Below, one piece after another: positions 17,857 through 25,612 of a DNA stretch of 64,000 nt. The position numbers were made by a program, and so were the translations under genes. The DNA is from an uncultured Phycisphaerae bacterium (GTDB lineage Bacteria > Planctomycetota > Phycisphaerae > Sedimentisphaerales > Anaerohalosphaeraceae): the NCBI GenBank assembly GCA_937949545.1, contig CALEDR010000007.1:62001-126000 (forward strand). The letters are read 5' to 3'. Every line of letters starts with the position of its first letter. Positions within the stretch are counted from its first letter, which is position 1. The notes beneath the pieces were generated by a model. It searched no databases, was not told the DNA's origin, and saw nothing but the letters and a program-made list of their open reading frames with translations.

Positions 17857-18390
17857 CTATATAAGGGGAGCAGTATGTCCCTTTTTAAAAACAGACTGCT
17901 CTAAACGGAGCATTTTTGCTTTCATCAAAACACCCCCCTCAGCCGAAAAACCGCCCACAGACCCATCGGCGCGGATGACTCGATGGCAAGGGACAATCAG
18001 CGGCAGCGGGTTGCCCGCCAGGGCCCGGCCGACAGCCCGTGAGGCCTTCGGAGAACCGGCCTGAACAGCCAAATCACTATAACTTATTATTTCGCCGTAT
18101 CTTACATTTTTCAGAACCTTGAGGGCTTTCCGGCAAAAATCAGACAACCCCTCGAAAGAAACCGGTATCTCGGCCAAATCAACATATTTCCCCTCAAAAT
18201 ACTCCTGTATTTGTTTTTGGAGTTCTGCTCTATAATCCGGTTTCCGGTGTGCAGTCTGTCCGCTCAAAAGGGATGCGGAAACGGTACTCGGGCACGGTAA
18301 AGGAAGGCATGTGCGCACCAAAACCTCCTCTGTGCCGAGAATCCCGAACCAGCCGAAACCAGTTTCAAATATGGAATAATATAGAGCCAT
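17857..18390 (-). CDS. ogt: Methylated-DNA--protein-cysteine S-methyltransferase
   Basis: The 177-residue suicide repair protein removes alkyl groups from O6-alkylguanine onto its own cysteine. The active site IVPCHRVIRADGSVGGF holds the acceptor Cys of the PCHRV motif. The winged-helix segment (VRYGEIISYSDLA) and the conserved SRAVGRALAGNPLPL precede it. The N-terminal half is a divergent ribonuclease H-like domain of normal length. The ribosome-binding site is weak, and the start at 18390 is chosen for length. It is divergent from pheA and convergent with the oxidoreductase gene. Confidence 0.9.
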   Translation of the reverse strand: MALYYSIFETGFGWFGILGTEEVLVRTCLPLPCPSTVSASLLSGQTAHRKPDYRAELQKQIQEYFEGKYVDLAEIPVSFEGLSDFCRKALKVLKNVRYGEIISYSDLAVQAGSPKASRAVGRALAGNPLPLIVPCHRVIRADGSVGGFSAEGGVLMKAKMLRLEQSVFKKGHTAPLI

Positions 18391-18525
18391 AATGCCTGTT
18401 TTGTTGCCTTTTGCCGGCTCTTTCGGAAAAGCCGTTGACGAACGGCGGAAAATATGATAAATATTTTCGTTTCCTGATAAAGGGAGATTTTCTGTCTTTA
18501 TCCAAGAAACGCGGTGATTGGGGCG

Positions 18526-19596
18526 ATGACCTTAGAGGAATTGAGAAAGCAGATTGATTTGATCGATGAAAAACTCGTCGAGTTGATCAATCAGCGCGCG
18601 CAGCTGGCCGTGGAAATCGGCAAACTCAAACAGGGCCGCAACGACCCGATCTATGTACCGCATCGGGAAAAGGAGGTTCTGGATAAGATTGCGGCCCTGA
18701 ACAAAGGCCCCCTGCCGAACAAAGCCCTGTTTGCCGTCTGGCGGGAGCTGATGAGCGGCTCGCTCTGTCTGGAGCAGCCGCTTCGAATCGGCTTTTTGGG
18801 ACCGAAGGGCAGCTTCAGCCACAACGCCGCCATCTTAAAATTCGGCCAGAGCGTGGATTATGAGGCCCTGGCGGATATCCGCGCGATATTCGAAGAGGTG
18901 AGCAAAGGGCACTGCCACTTCGGGATTGTTCCGATTGAAAACTCCGCCGGCGGAGGCGTTCGGGAATCGCTGGACGCCTTTATTGAAACCGACGTGATGG
19001 TCTGTGCCGAACTGCACATGGCCATCCACCACAACCTGATGGCCAACTGTCCGATGGCCCAAATCACCAAAATCTATTCGCAGCCGGAAGTCTTCGCCCA
19101 GTGCCGCAACTGGCTGGCGGCCACCTTCAAGGATGCCCAGACGATTCCGGTGGCCTCTTCCTCGAAAGCGGCCCAGCTGGCCGCCGAGGAACCCGGAGCC
19201 GCGGCGATTGCCTCCGCCATCGCCGCCGAAATCTACGGCCTGAAAATCCTCTGCGAGGATATCGAGGATATTTCCAGCAACGTCACCCGGTTTCTGATAC
19301 TCGGCAAGCAGGATGCCCAGCCGACCGGCGATGACAAGACCATAATCCTGTTCAGCACCGCGCATCGGACGGGGGCTCTGGTGGACGTGCTGAATGTCTT
19401 CAAAGAATACAACATCAACATGACGAACATCGGCTCGCGGCCCAACAAAAAACGCGAGTGGGAATATTACTTTTTCGTGGACTTTCTCGGACACCGGCTG
19501 GATGACAACGTCCGTAAGGCGCTTGAGAAAGCCAAAAAGCATTGCCTGCAGCTGTCGGTACTGGGCAGTTTTCCGCGCAACACGGTTGTTTTGTAG
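18526..19596 (+). CDS. pheA: Bifunctional chorismate mutase/prephenate dehydratase (P-protein)
   Basis: The 356-residue protein makes phenylpyruvate from chorismate by way of prephenate. Residues 1-85 form the AroQ-type mutase (LRKQIDLIDEKLVELINQRA). The dehydratase starts at RIGFLGPKGSFSHNAA and includes SSNVTRFLIL with the catalytic TRF triplet. The ACT domain (~275-350) has GALVDVLNVFKEYNINMTN followed by GSRPNKKREWEYYFF. The usual phenylalanine-binding ESRP is GSRP here, and the GAL motif is kept, so feedback control may be altered. A GTG at 18514 is an alternative start in the same frame. Confidence 0.93.
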   Translation: MTLEELRKQIDLIDEKLVELINQRAQLAVEIGKLKQGRNDPIYVPHREKEVLDKIAALNKGPLPNKALFAVWRELMSGSLCLEQPLRIGFLGPKGSFSHNAAILKFGQSVDYEALADIRAIFEEVSKGHCHFGIVPIENSAGGGVRESLDAFIETDVMVCAELHMAIHHNLMANCPMAQITKIYSQPEVFAQCRNWLAATFKDAQTIPVASSSKAAQLAAEEPGAAAIASAIAAEIYGLKILCEDIEDISSNVTRFLILGKQDAQPTGDDKTIILFSTAHRTGALVDVLNVFKEYNINMTNIGSRPNKKREWEYYFFVDFLGHRLDDNVRKALEKAKKHCLQLSVLGSFPRNTVVL

Positions 19597-19642
19597 CCCA
19601 GTGGGATGAAATGAGAACGGAAAACCAAAACAGGAGACCCCT

Positions 19643-20410
19643 ATGAGAACCTTGTTCCTGGCCGGGAACTGGAAGATGAACACAAACAGCACCACCTCCG
19701 TGAATCTGGCAGCCGGACTGGTGCGTGAGCTGGCCTCGATTCAGAATGTCCGGATTGCGGTCTGTCCGCCTTTTGTGTATCTGCAGGCGGTTGCGGCGGC
19801 CCTGAGCGCTTCTCAGATTGAACTGGGGGCGCAGGATGTGTATTTCGAAGGCAACGGGGCCTTCACCGGGGAAATCAGCTGCGAGATGCTCAAGGACTGC
19901 GGCTGCACGTATGTGATCATCGGCCACTCGGAGCGCCGGCATATCCTCGGAGAGACCGACCGGCTGATTAACCTGAAAATCAAGGCGGCCATTCACGCCG
20001 GTCTGAAGCCGATTTTCTGCGTGGGCGAACTGCTCGAAGAGCGGGACAACGGCAAGACATTCGACGTTGTGGAGCAGCAGATTCGAAAGGGACTGGAGGG
20101 GCTTTCGGCCGAGCAGATCAAAGCGGTCACGATTGCCTATGAACCGGTCTGGGCCATCGGCACCGGACGGAATGCAACGCCCCAGCAGGCCCAGGAGGTC
20201 CACGAACGCATCCGCTGGCAGCTGGGGGAAATGTACGGCCGGGGGCTGGCGGAAAAGATGACGATTCAGTACGGCGGCTCCGCCAAGCCTGCCAATACGG
20301 CGGAACTGCTTGCTCAGCCGGATGTGGACGGTCTTCTGGTCGGCGGAGCCAGTCTGAAAGTGGAAGACTTTGCGGCAATGGTGAAAACGGCCGCCGCCCT
20401 AAAAAAATAA
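19643..20410 (+). CDS. tpiA: Triosephosphate isomerase
   Basis: The 255-residue glycolytic enzyme interconverts dihydroxyacetone phosphate and glyceraldehyde 3-phosphate. The catalytic residues are visible: Lys in AGNWKMN, His in VIIGHSERR, and Glu in [12 protein letters not shown]. The phosphate-binding YGGSAKPAN and LVGGASL follow. A good site (CAGGAG) precedes the ATG, 46 bp after pheA. secG follows at 23 bp, a linkage seen in many bacteria. Confidence 0.97.
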   Translation: MRTLFLAGNWKMNTNSTTSVNLAAGLVRELASIQNVRIAVCPPFVYLQAVAAALSASQIELGAQDVYFEGNGAFTGEISCEMLKDCGCTYVIIGHSERRHILGETDRLINLKIKAAIHAGLKPIFCVGELLEERDNGKTFDVVEQQIRKGLEGLSAEQIKAVTIAYEPVWAIGTGRNATPQQAQEVHERIRWQLGEMYGRGLAEKMTIQYGGSAKPANTAELLAQPDVDGLLVGGASLKVEDFAAMVKTAAALKK

Positions 20411-20433
20411 CCCTTTGAAAAGGAATGTGATGT

Positions 20434-20841
20434 ATGAGCACAACGCTGGCAATGATGTCCTTTCTGACAAGTGTTCTGATGGTGCTGTTTCTTCTGGTCG
20501 CCGTGCTGCTGATTCTGGTTATTCTGATCCAGAAAGGCAAAGGCGGCGGGCTGGGGGCGATGTTCGGCGGGATGGGGGCTTCCAGTCTGCTGGGCTCCAA
20601 AACCGGCGACGTGCTGACCTGGATTACCATCGGTCTGGTCGCTACATTTCTGGTCCTGGGGGTTCTGCTGGACAAAACCCTGAAAGTTCAGGCCCGACAG
20701 GCCCCGTCCGCTCCGCCGGCTGCTTCGGCACCAAGCGGCAGCCCGGAAACCCCGGCTCCAGAAGCACCGGCTTCTACGGAACAGCCGGCAGCACCAGCCG
20801 CACCGGCTGCACCAGAATCCGCTCCCGCCCAAAATCCGTAA
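20434..20841 (+). CDS. secG: Preprotein translocase subunit SecG with alanine/proline-rich tail
   Basis: The 135-residue membrane protein has two hydrophobic helices (about residues 5-30 and 55-78) flanking the conserved cytoplasmic loop LVILIQKGKGGGLGAMFGG. It assists SecYE in protein export. The last ~50 residues form a low-complexity Pro/Ala/Ser/Glu tail (APEAPASTEQPAAPAAPAAP) absent from short SecG proteins. Ribosome-binding sequence AAAAGGAATG precedes the start. Confidence 0.93.
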   Translation: MSTTLAMMSFLTSVLMVLFLLVAVLLILVILIQKGKGGGLGAMFGGMGASSLLGSKTGDVLTWITIGLVATFLVLGVLLDKTLKVQARQAPSAPPAASAPSGSPETPAPEAPASTEQPAAPAAPAAPESAPAQNP

Positions 20842-20865
20842 TTGGACCGCAGGGAAGACAGGGCT

Positions 20866-21750
20866 ATGGTCAGCAGTATGACAGGATTCGGACAGGCGGC
20901 AGCGGAGGTGGACGGTGTGCTCTATACCGTCGAAATCCGCTCGCTGAATAACCGTTATCTCAAGACTCAGCTGAGACTGCCGGATATCGCCGCCTTTTTA
21001 GAAGACGACCTGGACAAACTGCATCGCGAGCATTTTCATCGGGGCAGCATCAATTACTCGCTGCGGATGAAAAATGTCAGCGGCCAGGCCCTGATTGACA
21101 TTGACGAGCAGGCCCTGCGGACGTATATGGCGCGGCTGACAGGCCTTGTTGGCGGCGACAGCGGCCCCTTCCGGGTCGATTTGGCTTCTTTGCTGGCCTT
21201 GCCCGGGATTGTTCAGCCGAGCACGCCGGACTTGGAAACGCTCGAGAAAATCCGTCAGACGGTCCTGGATTTGACCCGTCAGGCCTTTGAGCGGCTCAAA
21301 GAAACGCGGCTGGAAGAAGGCAAACTGCTGGCCGAGGACCTGCGGACAAACTGCGCGGCCATTCGGGAAAAACTGGCCCTGATTCGGCAGCGCAAGGACG
21401 CCGTCGTGGAAGAATACCACCAGCGGCTCCGCAAGCGGACGGCGGACCTTCTGGCCCAGGCCCAGCTGGAAATGGACCAGGCCCTGCTGGCCCGCGAGGT
21501 AGCTATCTTTGCAGAGCGGTCGGATATCTCGGAGGAGCTGATTCGTCTCGAAACGCATCTGAATCACTTTGAGGCCTGCCTGGACGGCAATGAACCGGCC
21601 GGACGCCGGCTGGATTTTATCGCTCAGGAACTGCTGCGCGAAGCCAATACCATCGCCAGCAAGGCCTCCGACGCCCTGATTGCCCAGTGGGTGATCGATA
21701 TCAAATGCGCCGTGGACCGCATCAAGGAACAGGTGCAGAACATTGAATAG
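20866..21750 (+). CDS. yicC: YicC/YloC family endoribonuclease
   Basis: The 294-residue protein opens with MVSSMTGFGQAAAEVDG, the hallmark of this family. It continues with VEIRSLNNRYL and ends with ELLREANTIASKASDALIAQ and a C-terminal VDRIKEQVQNIE. Family members are reported as endoribonucleases or RNase-associated proteins. The ATG at 20866 is chosen over an upstream in-frame TTG at 20842 because AGGGAAG precedes it and the canonical N-terminus follows. The adjacent gmk is the usual neighbour. Confidence 0.92.
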   Translation: MVSSMTGFGQAAAEVDGVLYTVEIRSLNNRYLKTQLRLPDIAAFLEDDLDKLHREHFHRGSINYSLRMKNVSGQALIDIDEQALRTYMARLTGLVGGDSGPFRVDLASLLALPGIVQPSTPDLETLEKIRQTVLDLTRQAFERLKETRLEEGKLLAEDLRTNCAAIREKLALIRQRKDAVVEEYHQRLRKRTADLLAQAQLEMDQALLAREVAIFAERSDISEELIRLETHLNHFEACLDGNEPAGRRLDFIAQELLREANTIASKASDALIAQWVIDIKCAVDRIKEQVQNIE

Positions 21751-21766
21751 ACCGGAACGTGCCGCC

Positions 21767-22345
21767 ATGACGAACTCGTCCGACAGAAAAGGCAAGCTGG
21801 TGATTTTGTCCGGGCCGTCCGGCGTCGGAAAGACCTCCATCAGCCGGGAAATCATCCGGCGGCTGGGGGCCTATTTCAGCGTGTCGCTGACGACACGGCC
21901 CATTGGGGCCGGCGAAAAAGACGGCGTGGATTATCATTTCGTCTCGAAAGAAGAATTTGAGCGGGCACTGGCTGACCATGAACTTCTCGAGCATGCCTGC
22001 GTATTTGGGAATTATTACGGCACGCCGCGCCGTCCCGTGGAGGAGGCGCTGGCAGCCGGACGCATCGCCCTGCTCGAAATCGATGTGGAAGGCGCCCGGC
22101 AGGTCGTCCGGCATTTTCCGGATGCGATTACGATTTTCATCCTGCCGCCGCGGCTGGAGGACCTGGCCAAGCGGTTGAACGCCCGCAACCGGGGCGAAGA
22201 TGAACAGGCCCGGCTCAAACGGCTCCAGCGGGCTCAGGAGGAAATCGCGGCGGCGGCCAGGGAGTATAAATACCGTGTTGTCAACGATGACCTGAACAAG
22301 GCCATCGAAGAGGTGATACAAATCATCCAAAATGAACCGAAATAA
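21767..22345 (+). CDS. gmk: Guanylate kinase
   Basis: The 192-residue enzyme phosphorylates GMP to GDP with ATP. The P-loop is SGPSGVGKTS. The GMP-binding region contains TTRPIGAGEKDGVDYHFV and FGNYYGTPRRPVEEAL, and the lid/core motif LLEIDVEGARQV follows. An in-frame TTG at 21743 overlaps the yicC stop. The ATG at 21767 gives the typical length. It is followed 15 bp later by rpoZ, a common gene pair. Confidence 0.96.
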   Translation: MTNSSDRKGKLVILSGPSGVGKTSISREIIRRLGAYFSVSLTTRPIGAGEKDGVDYHFVSKEEFERALADHELLEHACVFGNYYGTPRRPVEEALAAGRIALLEIDVEGARQVVRHFPDAITIFILPPRLEDLAKRLNARNRGEDEQARLKRLQRAQEEIAAAAREYKYRVVNDDLNKAIEEVIQIIQNEPK

Positions 22346-22360
22346 GCAGGAGAATAAACG

Positions 22361-22591
22361 ATGATTGAAGAACTCAAGGACACAGCCATTATCAAGAAGG
22401 TCGGCGGACGGTTTAAATTGTCGGCCATCATCCAGAAGCGTCTGCTGGAAATGATGGAGGGCGGGCGGCCTCTGATTGAAAACACCGAAGGAATGACGCC
22501 GATGGAAATCGTCATTGAAGAGATTAAACAGGACAAAATCGCACCGGACTACGGCACGCCGGCGGAAAAACCGAAGAAAGAGCCCTTTTAG
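22361..22591 (+). CDS. rpoZ: RNA polymerase omega subunit
   Basis: The 76-residue protein contains KVGGRFKLSAIIQKRLLEMM and GGRPLIENTEGMTPMEIVIEEI. These correspond to the omega pattern (helix with KRL, then a small loop, then a second helix). Omega binds the beta' C-terminus and helps RNA polymerase assembly. Its place between gmk and coaC supports the call. A clean AGGAG site lies upstream. Confidence 0.87.
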   Translation: MIEELKDTAIIKKVGGRFKLSAIIQKRLLEMMEGGRPLIENTEGMTPMEIVIEEIKQDKIAPDYGTPAEKPKKEPF

Positions 22592-22602
22592 GAATCACTT
22601 CA

Positions 22603-23169
22603 ATGACGGCGGACCTGAGCATTTTGGCGAATAAGAAAATTGTGCTCGGTGTGGCGGGCGGAATCGCGGCCTACAAGGCGGCGGATTTGGCCAGCAAACT
22701 GACCTCCGCCGGCGCGGCGGTCCGAACGATTCTCACGGAGGCCGCCCAGAAACTGATTGCCGCTAAGACGTTCGAGGCCCTCACCGGTCAGCCGGTCTAT
22801 ACCGACCTGTGGTCGGCGCCTGAAGAGTTTCAGATTGGACATGTCCAGACGGCCGACTGGGCGGACGCACTGGTGGTTGCGCCCGCCACCGCCGATATTC
22901 TGGCCAAGACCGCCGCCGGGATTTGCGACGACTTGCTGAGCACAACCCTTTGCGTCTGCTGGGAAAAGCCGATTCTGATGGCCCCGGCGATGAACACCCG
23001 GATGTGGACGAATCCGGCCACCCGGCAGAACATCCAGACCCTCACAACCCGGAATATCCGCTTTGTCGGGCCTGCTGCCGGCCGGCTGGCCTGCGGCACC
23101 GAAGGCCTCGGGCGGATGGCCGAACCGGCGGAAATCCTTGAAGCCCTCACCCAACTCTTTCAAAAATAA
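22603..23169 (+). CDS. coaC: Flavoprotein, phosphopantothenoylcysteine decarboxylase (CoaC-type)
   Basis: The 188-residue flavoprotein matches the N-terminal half of Dfp/CoaBC. It has VLGVAGGIAAYKAADLASKL for FMN binding, His in IGHVQTADWADALVVAPATA, and the PAMNTRMW signature. Cys in GRLACGTEGLGRM closes the active site. It should decarboxylate 4'-phosphopantothenoylcysteine in coenzyme A synthesis. The CoaB synthetase half is not fused and not adjacent, so it must be encoded elsewhere. Confidence 0.88.
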   Translation: MTADLSILANKKIVLGVAGGIAAYKAADLASKLTSAGAAVRTILTEAAQKLIAAKTFEALTGQPVYTDLWSAPEEFQIGHVQTADWADALVVAPATADILAKTAAGICDDLLSTTLCVCWEKPILMAPAMNTRMWTNPATRQNIQTLTTRNIRFVGPAAGRLACGTEGLGRMAEPAEILEALTQLFQK

Positions 23170-23223
23170 CTCCCCTCCATCTTCAAAAAAAGAGTACCTC
23201 CGCTTTCTTTTCATTGATATACT

Positions 23224-23244
23224 CAGCGGCAAGATCAGCCGCTG
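23224..23244 (+). terminator. Possible hairpin after coaC
   Basis: CAGCGGC (23224-23230) and GCCGCTG (23238-23244) form a perfect 7-bp stem with a 7-base loop, 55 bp after the coaC stop. Only two T residues follow, so it is a weak intrinsic terminator at best and may instead be a processing or attenuation hairpin ahead of the next gene. Confidence 0.35.
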
Positions 23245-23294
23245 TTCTGACGAGACAGCAGACAGAGAATTATCATTACTGCGGAGGCATAAAA

Positions 23295-23636
23295 ATGAAG
23301 GCATTCACTGCAAACACAAAACCCTTTTTCCTCTTATTTGTTCTTTTTGGAACAATTGGGCTGCTTTCCTTTGCTGCCGTTTCAGAAAAAAGCCGGGAAT
23401 ATGAGATTTCCGTTCCGCCTTACAAAAGCGATATGGTGCGTATGATTGAGGCGTATGAGCGGCTCAGCGACCAATATCTGGCCCTGGTTCAGCAGCACCT
23501 GCTGAAAATGGATGCAGACAATCAGGCTGTTCTGAAAAAACTGGAAGCCCTCGAGAAAAAAATGGACGAACTAAACCGGAAAATAGACCGGCTGCTCCCG
23601 TCCGAGTCCCCTGCCGCCGAAAAATCCTCTCTTTAA
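23295..23636 (+). CDS. Small membrane/exported coiled-coil protein, unknown function
   Basis: The 113-residue product starts MKAFTANTKPFFLLFVLFGT, one hydrophobic segment that may be a signal or anchor. A heptad-like C-terminal region follows (QAVLKKLEALEKKMDELNRK). The upstream frame is open to 23214, but the ATG at 23295 has GGAGG at good spacing. It precedes the DsbD-like gene by 59 bp and may be expressed with it. No family is recognised. Confidence 0.7.
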   Translation: MKAFTANTKPFFLLFVLFGTIGLLSFAAVSEKSREYEISVPPYKSDMVRMIEAYERLSDQYLALVQQHLLKMDADNQAVLKKLEALEKKMDELNRKIDRLLPSESPAAEKSSL

Positions 23637-23695
23637 AAACTGGGAACCCGCCGTTGGATGCTTTCGTATCAATTGCCGTCTTTGGGAGATACAAA

Positions 23696-25543
23696 ATGCT
23701 GAATCGGACGGAATGCAAAAACTGCTCGATCCTATTATGGCCCGCCCTGCTTGCATCCACGTTTCTGAGCGGCCCTGCAGCGGCAGATTTCTTCCTGATT
23801 TATCAATACGAAATGGAGCGTTCGTCCGTCCGGTTTTACACGGACATACGGGACGGACAGCCGGGCATTACAGCTGAATTTGCCGGCACAAAGGATTTGC
23901 ACTACTACGCCTCCGCCAAAACAGCACCGGCCCCGGGCGTGGAACTGAAAATCGCTGTTTCCGCCGAGGGCGTCCGCTTCGGCAAACCCATCTTCCCAAC
24001 GCCGAGTTTGTTCCGGGAAGAAGCCCTCAATCAGGATGTGGAAGTCTTTGCGGGCAATTTTAAAATTTTCGTCCCCGCCGACTCGGGGTTTCAGACGGCC
24101 TCCGGTCCGGTGGAGATTACACTCAGCGGTCTGGCCTGCACGAGCAAACTCTGTCTGACGCCGTTCCGCAAAACCTTCCGGGGCGTGCTCCGTCCTGCAG
24201 CCGACTCGTCCGGTCTGCCGAAACTGGAGCAAATCACGGAGGCGGCCTCCGGCGGCGTGTTTGTACCCACCCGGCCCCAAGCAGAGTCTTCGCTGGCTGG
24301 GATGCTGGAGGACTGGACGGAAGATGCGGCTGGACAGCCGACCCGTCAGACGGCTTTGTTTTATTTCCTTCTGGCGATTCCGGCCGGGCTGTCCATCAAC
24401 CTGATGCCCTGTGTGCTTCCGATTCTTCCGCTGATTATTCTGCGCCTGATTGCCAACGCCAAAGAATCTCTGGCCCGCCGCACTGCCCTCGGGCTGGCCT
24501 TCTGCGGCGGAATTGTGTTGTTCTTTGCCGCGTTTGCCCTGCTGGCCGTACTCATTCAGATGACAACCGGCGCCGCGGTTGATCTGAACTCGCTGTATCG
24601 CCAGCCGAACGCCGTGATTGTTCTGTTTTTGCTGCTGATTTTTTTCGCGCTGGCGTTTCTGGATGCGATTTCCTTTACGTTGCCGTCTTCGCTCTCAGGC
24701 CCGCAGCAGGCCGCCGGCGGAATCCTCGGTTCCATCGGAATGGGCTTCTTCGCCGGACTTTTGAGCACGCCGTGCAGCGGGGCCCTGCTGGGAGCAGTGC
24801 TGGTGTGGGCGCAGTCTCAGCCGCCCGCGGTCGGCAGCAGCGCGATTGTTTTGATGGGGGCAGGGATGGCCCTGCCGTATCTGGTGCTGGTGAGTATGCC
24901 AAGACTGCTTGACCGTCTGCCCAAACCGGGGCCCTGGATGGACCTGATGAAAAAGACCGGCGGCTTTCTGCTGCTGATTCTGGCAGTGAAATTCACCCTG
25001 ACCGCCCTGAACAAAGACCGATTGATCAACGTGCTCCTGTACGGCGTCATTTTTGCTTTCTGTGTGTGGATGTGGGGACAGTGGGTTTCTGTTCAGAGCC
25101 CTGCTGTCCGGCGATGGACTGTTCGGACAGCGGCGGTGCTGCTGGCGGCTGTCTGCGGTTTTTGGCTTCTGCCCGCTGAACCGCCCGCGGCCGTGAACTG
25201 GCAGCCCTATGATGCCGCCAAAATTGAACAGGCCCTCGAAGACGGACAGGTCGTGCTGATTAAGTTTACCGCCGACTGGTGCACGAACTGCAAGATTGTG
25301 GAGCGCAGGGTCTATCAGCGGCCGGACATCGCCAAACTGCTGACCGAGCGGAGTATCCTGACCGTCAAGGCCGATACCACACAGGCGGATTTTCCGGCCT
25401 CCGGCGACCTCAAAAGCGTCTTCGGCGAGGCCGGCAACTTGCCGGTAACCGTCCTGCTCAATCCCCGAAACCGAACGCTGCTGAAAATCCGCGGCATCTT
25501 CGAACCCGAACAGCTTCAACAAGCCATTCGCCAAATCCCATAA
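23696..25543 (+). CDS. DsbD-like thiol:disulfide interchange protein
   Basis: The 615-residue protein passes reducing equivalents from the cytoplasm across the membrane. After a signal peptide (LLWPALLASTFLSGPAAA), the N-terminal ~220 residues form a periplasmic DsbD-alpha-like domain. A multi-helix CcdA-like core follows, with INLMPCVLPILPL and LLSTPCSGALLGA, each holding one redox cysteine. The C-terminal thioredoxin domain has FTADWCTNCKIVERR (WCxxC). The start at 23696 follows GGGAGAT. An upstream in-frame TTG would bury the signal peptide. Length and order match DsbD/ScsB. Its specific client is unknown. Confidence 0.88.
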   Translation: MLNRTECKNCSILLWPALLASTFLSGPAAADFFLIYQYEMERSSVRFYTDIRDGQPGITAEFAGTKDLHYYASAKTAPAPGVELKIAVSAEGVRFGKPIFPTPSLFREEALNQDVEVFAGNFKIFVPADSGFQTASGPVEITLSGLACTSKLCLTPFRKTFRGVLRPAADSSGLPKLEQITEAASGGVFVPTRPQAESSLAGMLEDWTEDAAGQPTRQTALFYFLLAIPAGLSINLMPCVLPILPLIILRLIANAKESLARRTALGLAFCGGIVLFFAAFALLAVLIQMTTGAAVDLNSLYRQPNAVIVLFLLLIFFALAFLDAISFTLPSSLSGPQQAAGGILGSIGMGFFAGLLSTPCSGALLGAVLVWAQSQPPAVGSSAIVLMGAGMALPYLVLVSMPRLLDRLPKPGPWMDLMKKTGGFLLLILAVKFTLTALNKDRLINVLLYGVIFAFCVWMWGQWVSVQSPAVRRWTVRTAAVLLAAVCGFWLLPAEPPAAVNWQPYDAAKIEQALEDGQVVLIKFTADWCTNCKIVERRVYQRPDIAKLLTERSILTVKADTTQADFPASGDLKSVFGEAGNLPVTVLLNPRNRTLLKIRGIFEPEQLQQAIRQIP

Positions 25544-25553
25544 TTTGCTTGTC

Positions 25554-25582
25554 TTGAAAAACTGTTCCATTCCGGCTAAGAT
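25554..25582 (+). promoter_or_regulatory. Candidate promoter for the asparagine-synthetase-like gene
   Basis: TTGAAA (25554-25559), a 17-base spacer, and TAAGAT (25577-25582). The predicted start near 25589 leaves about 24 bases before ATG 25613. This suggests the gene is not simply part of the DsbD transcript. Confidence 0.45.
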
Positions 25583-25612
25583 TTACCGAAAGTTTATTCA
25601 AAGGAACAGTCA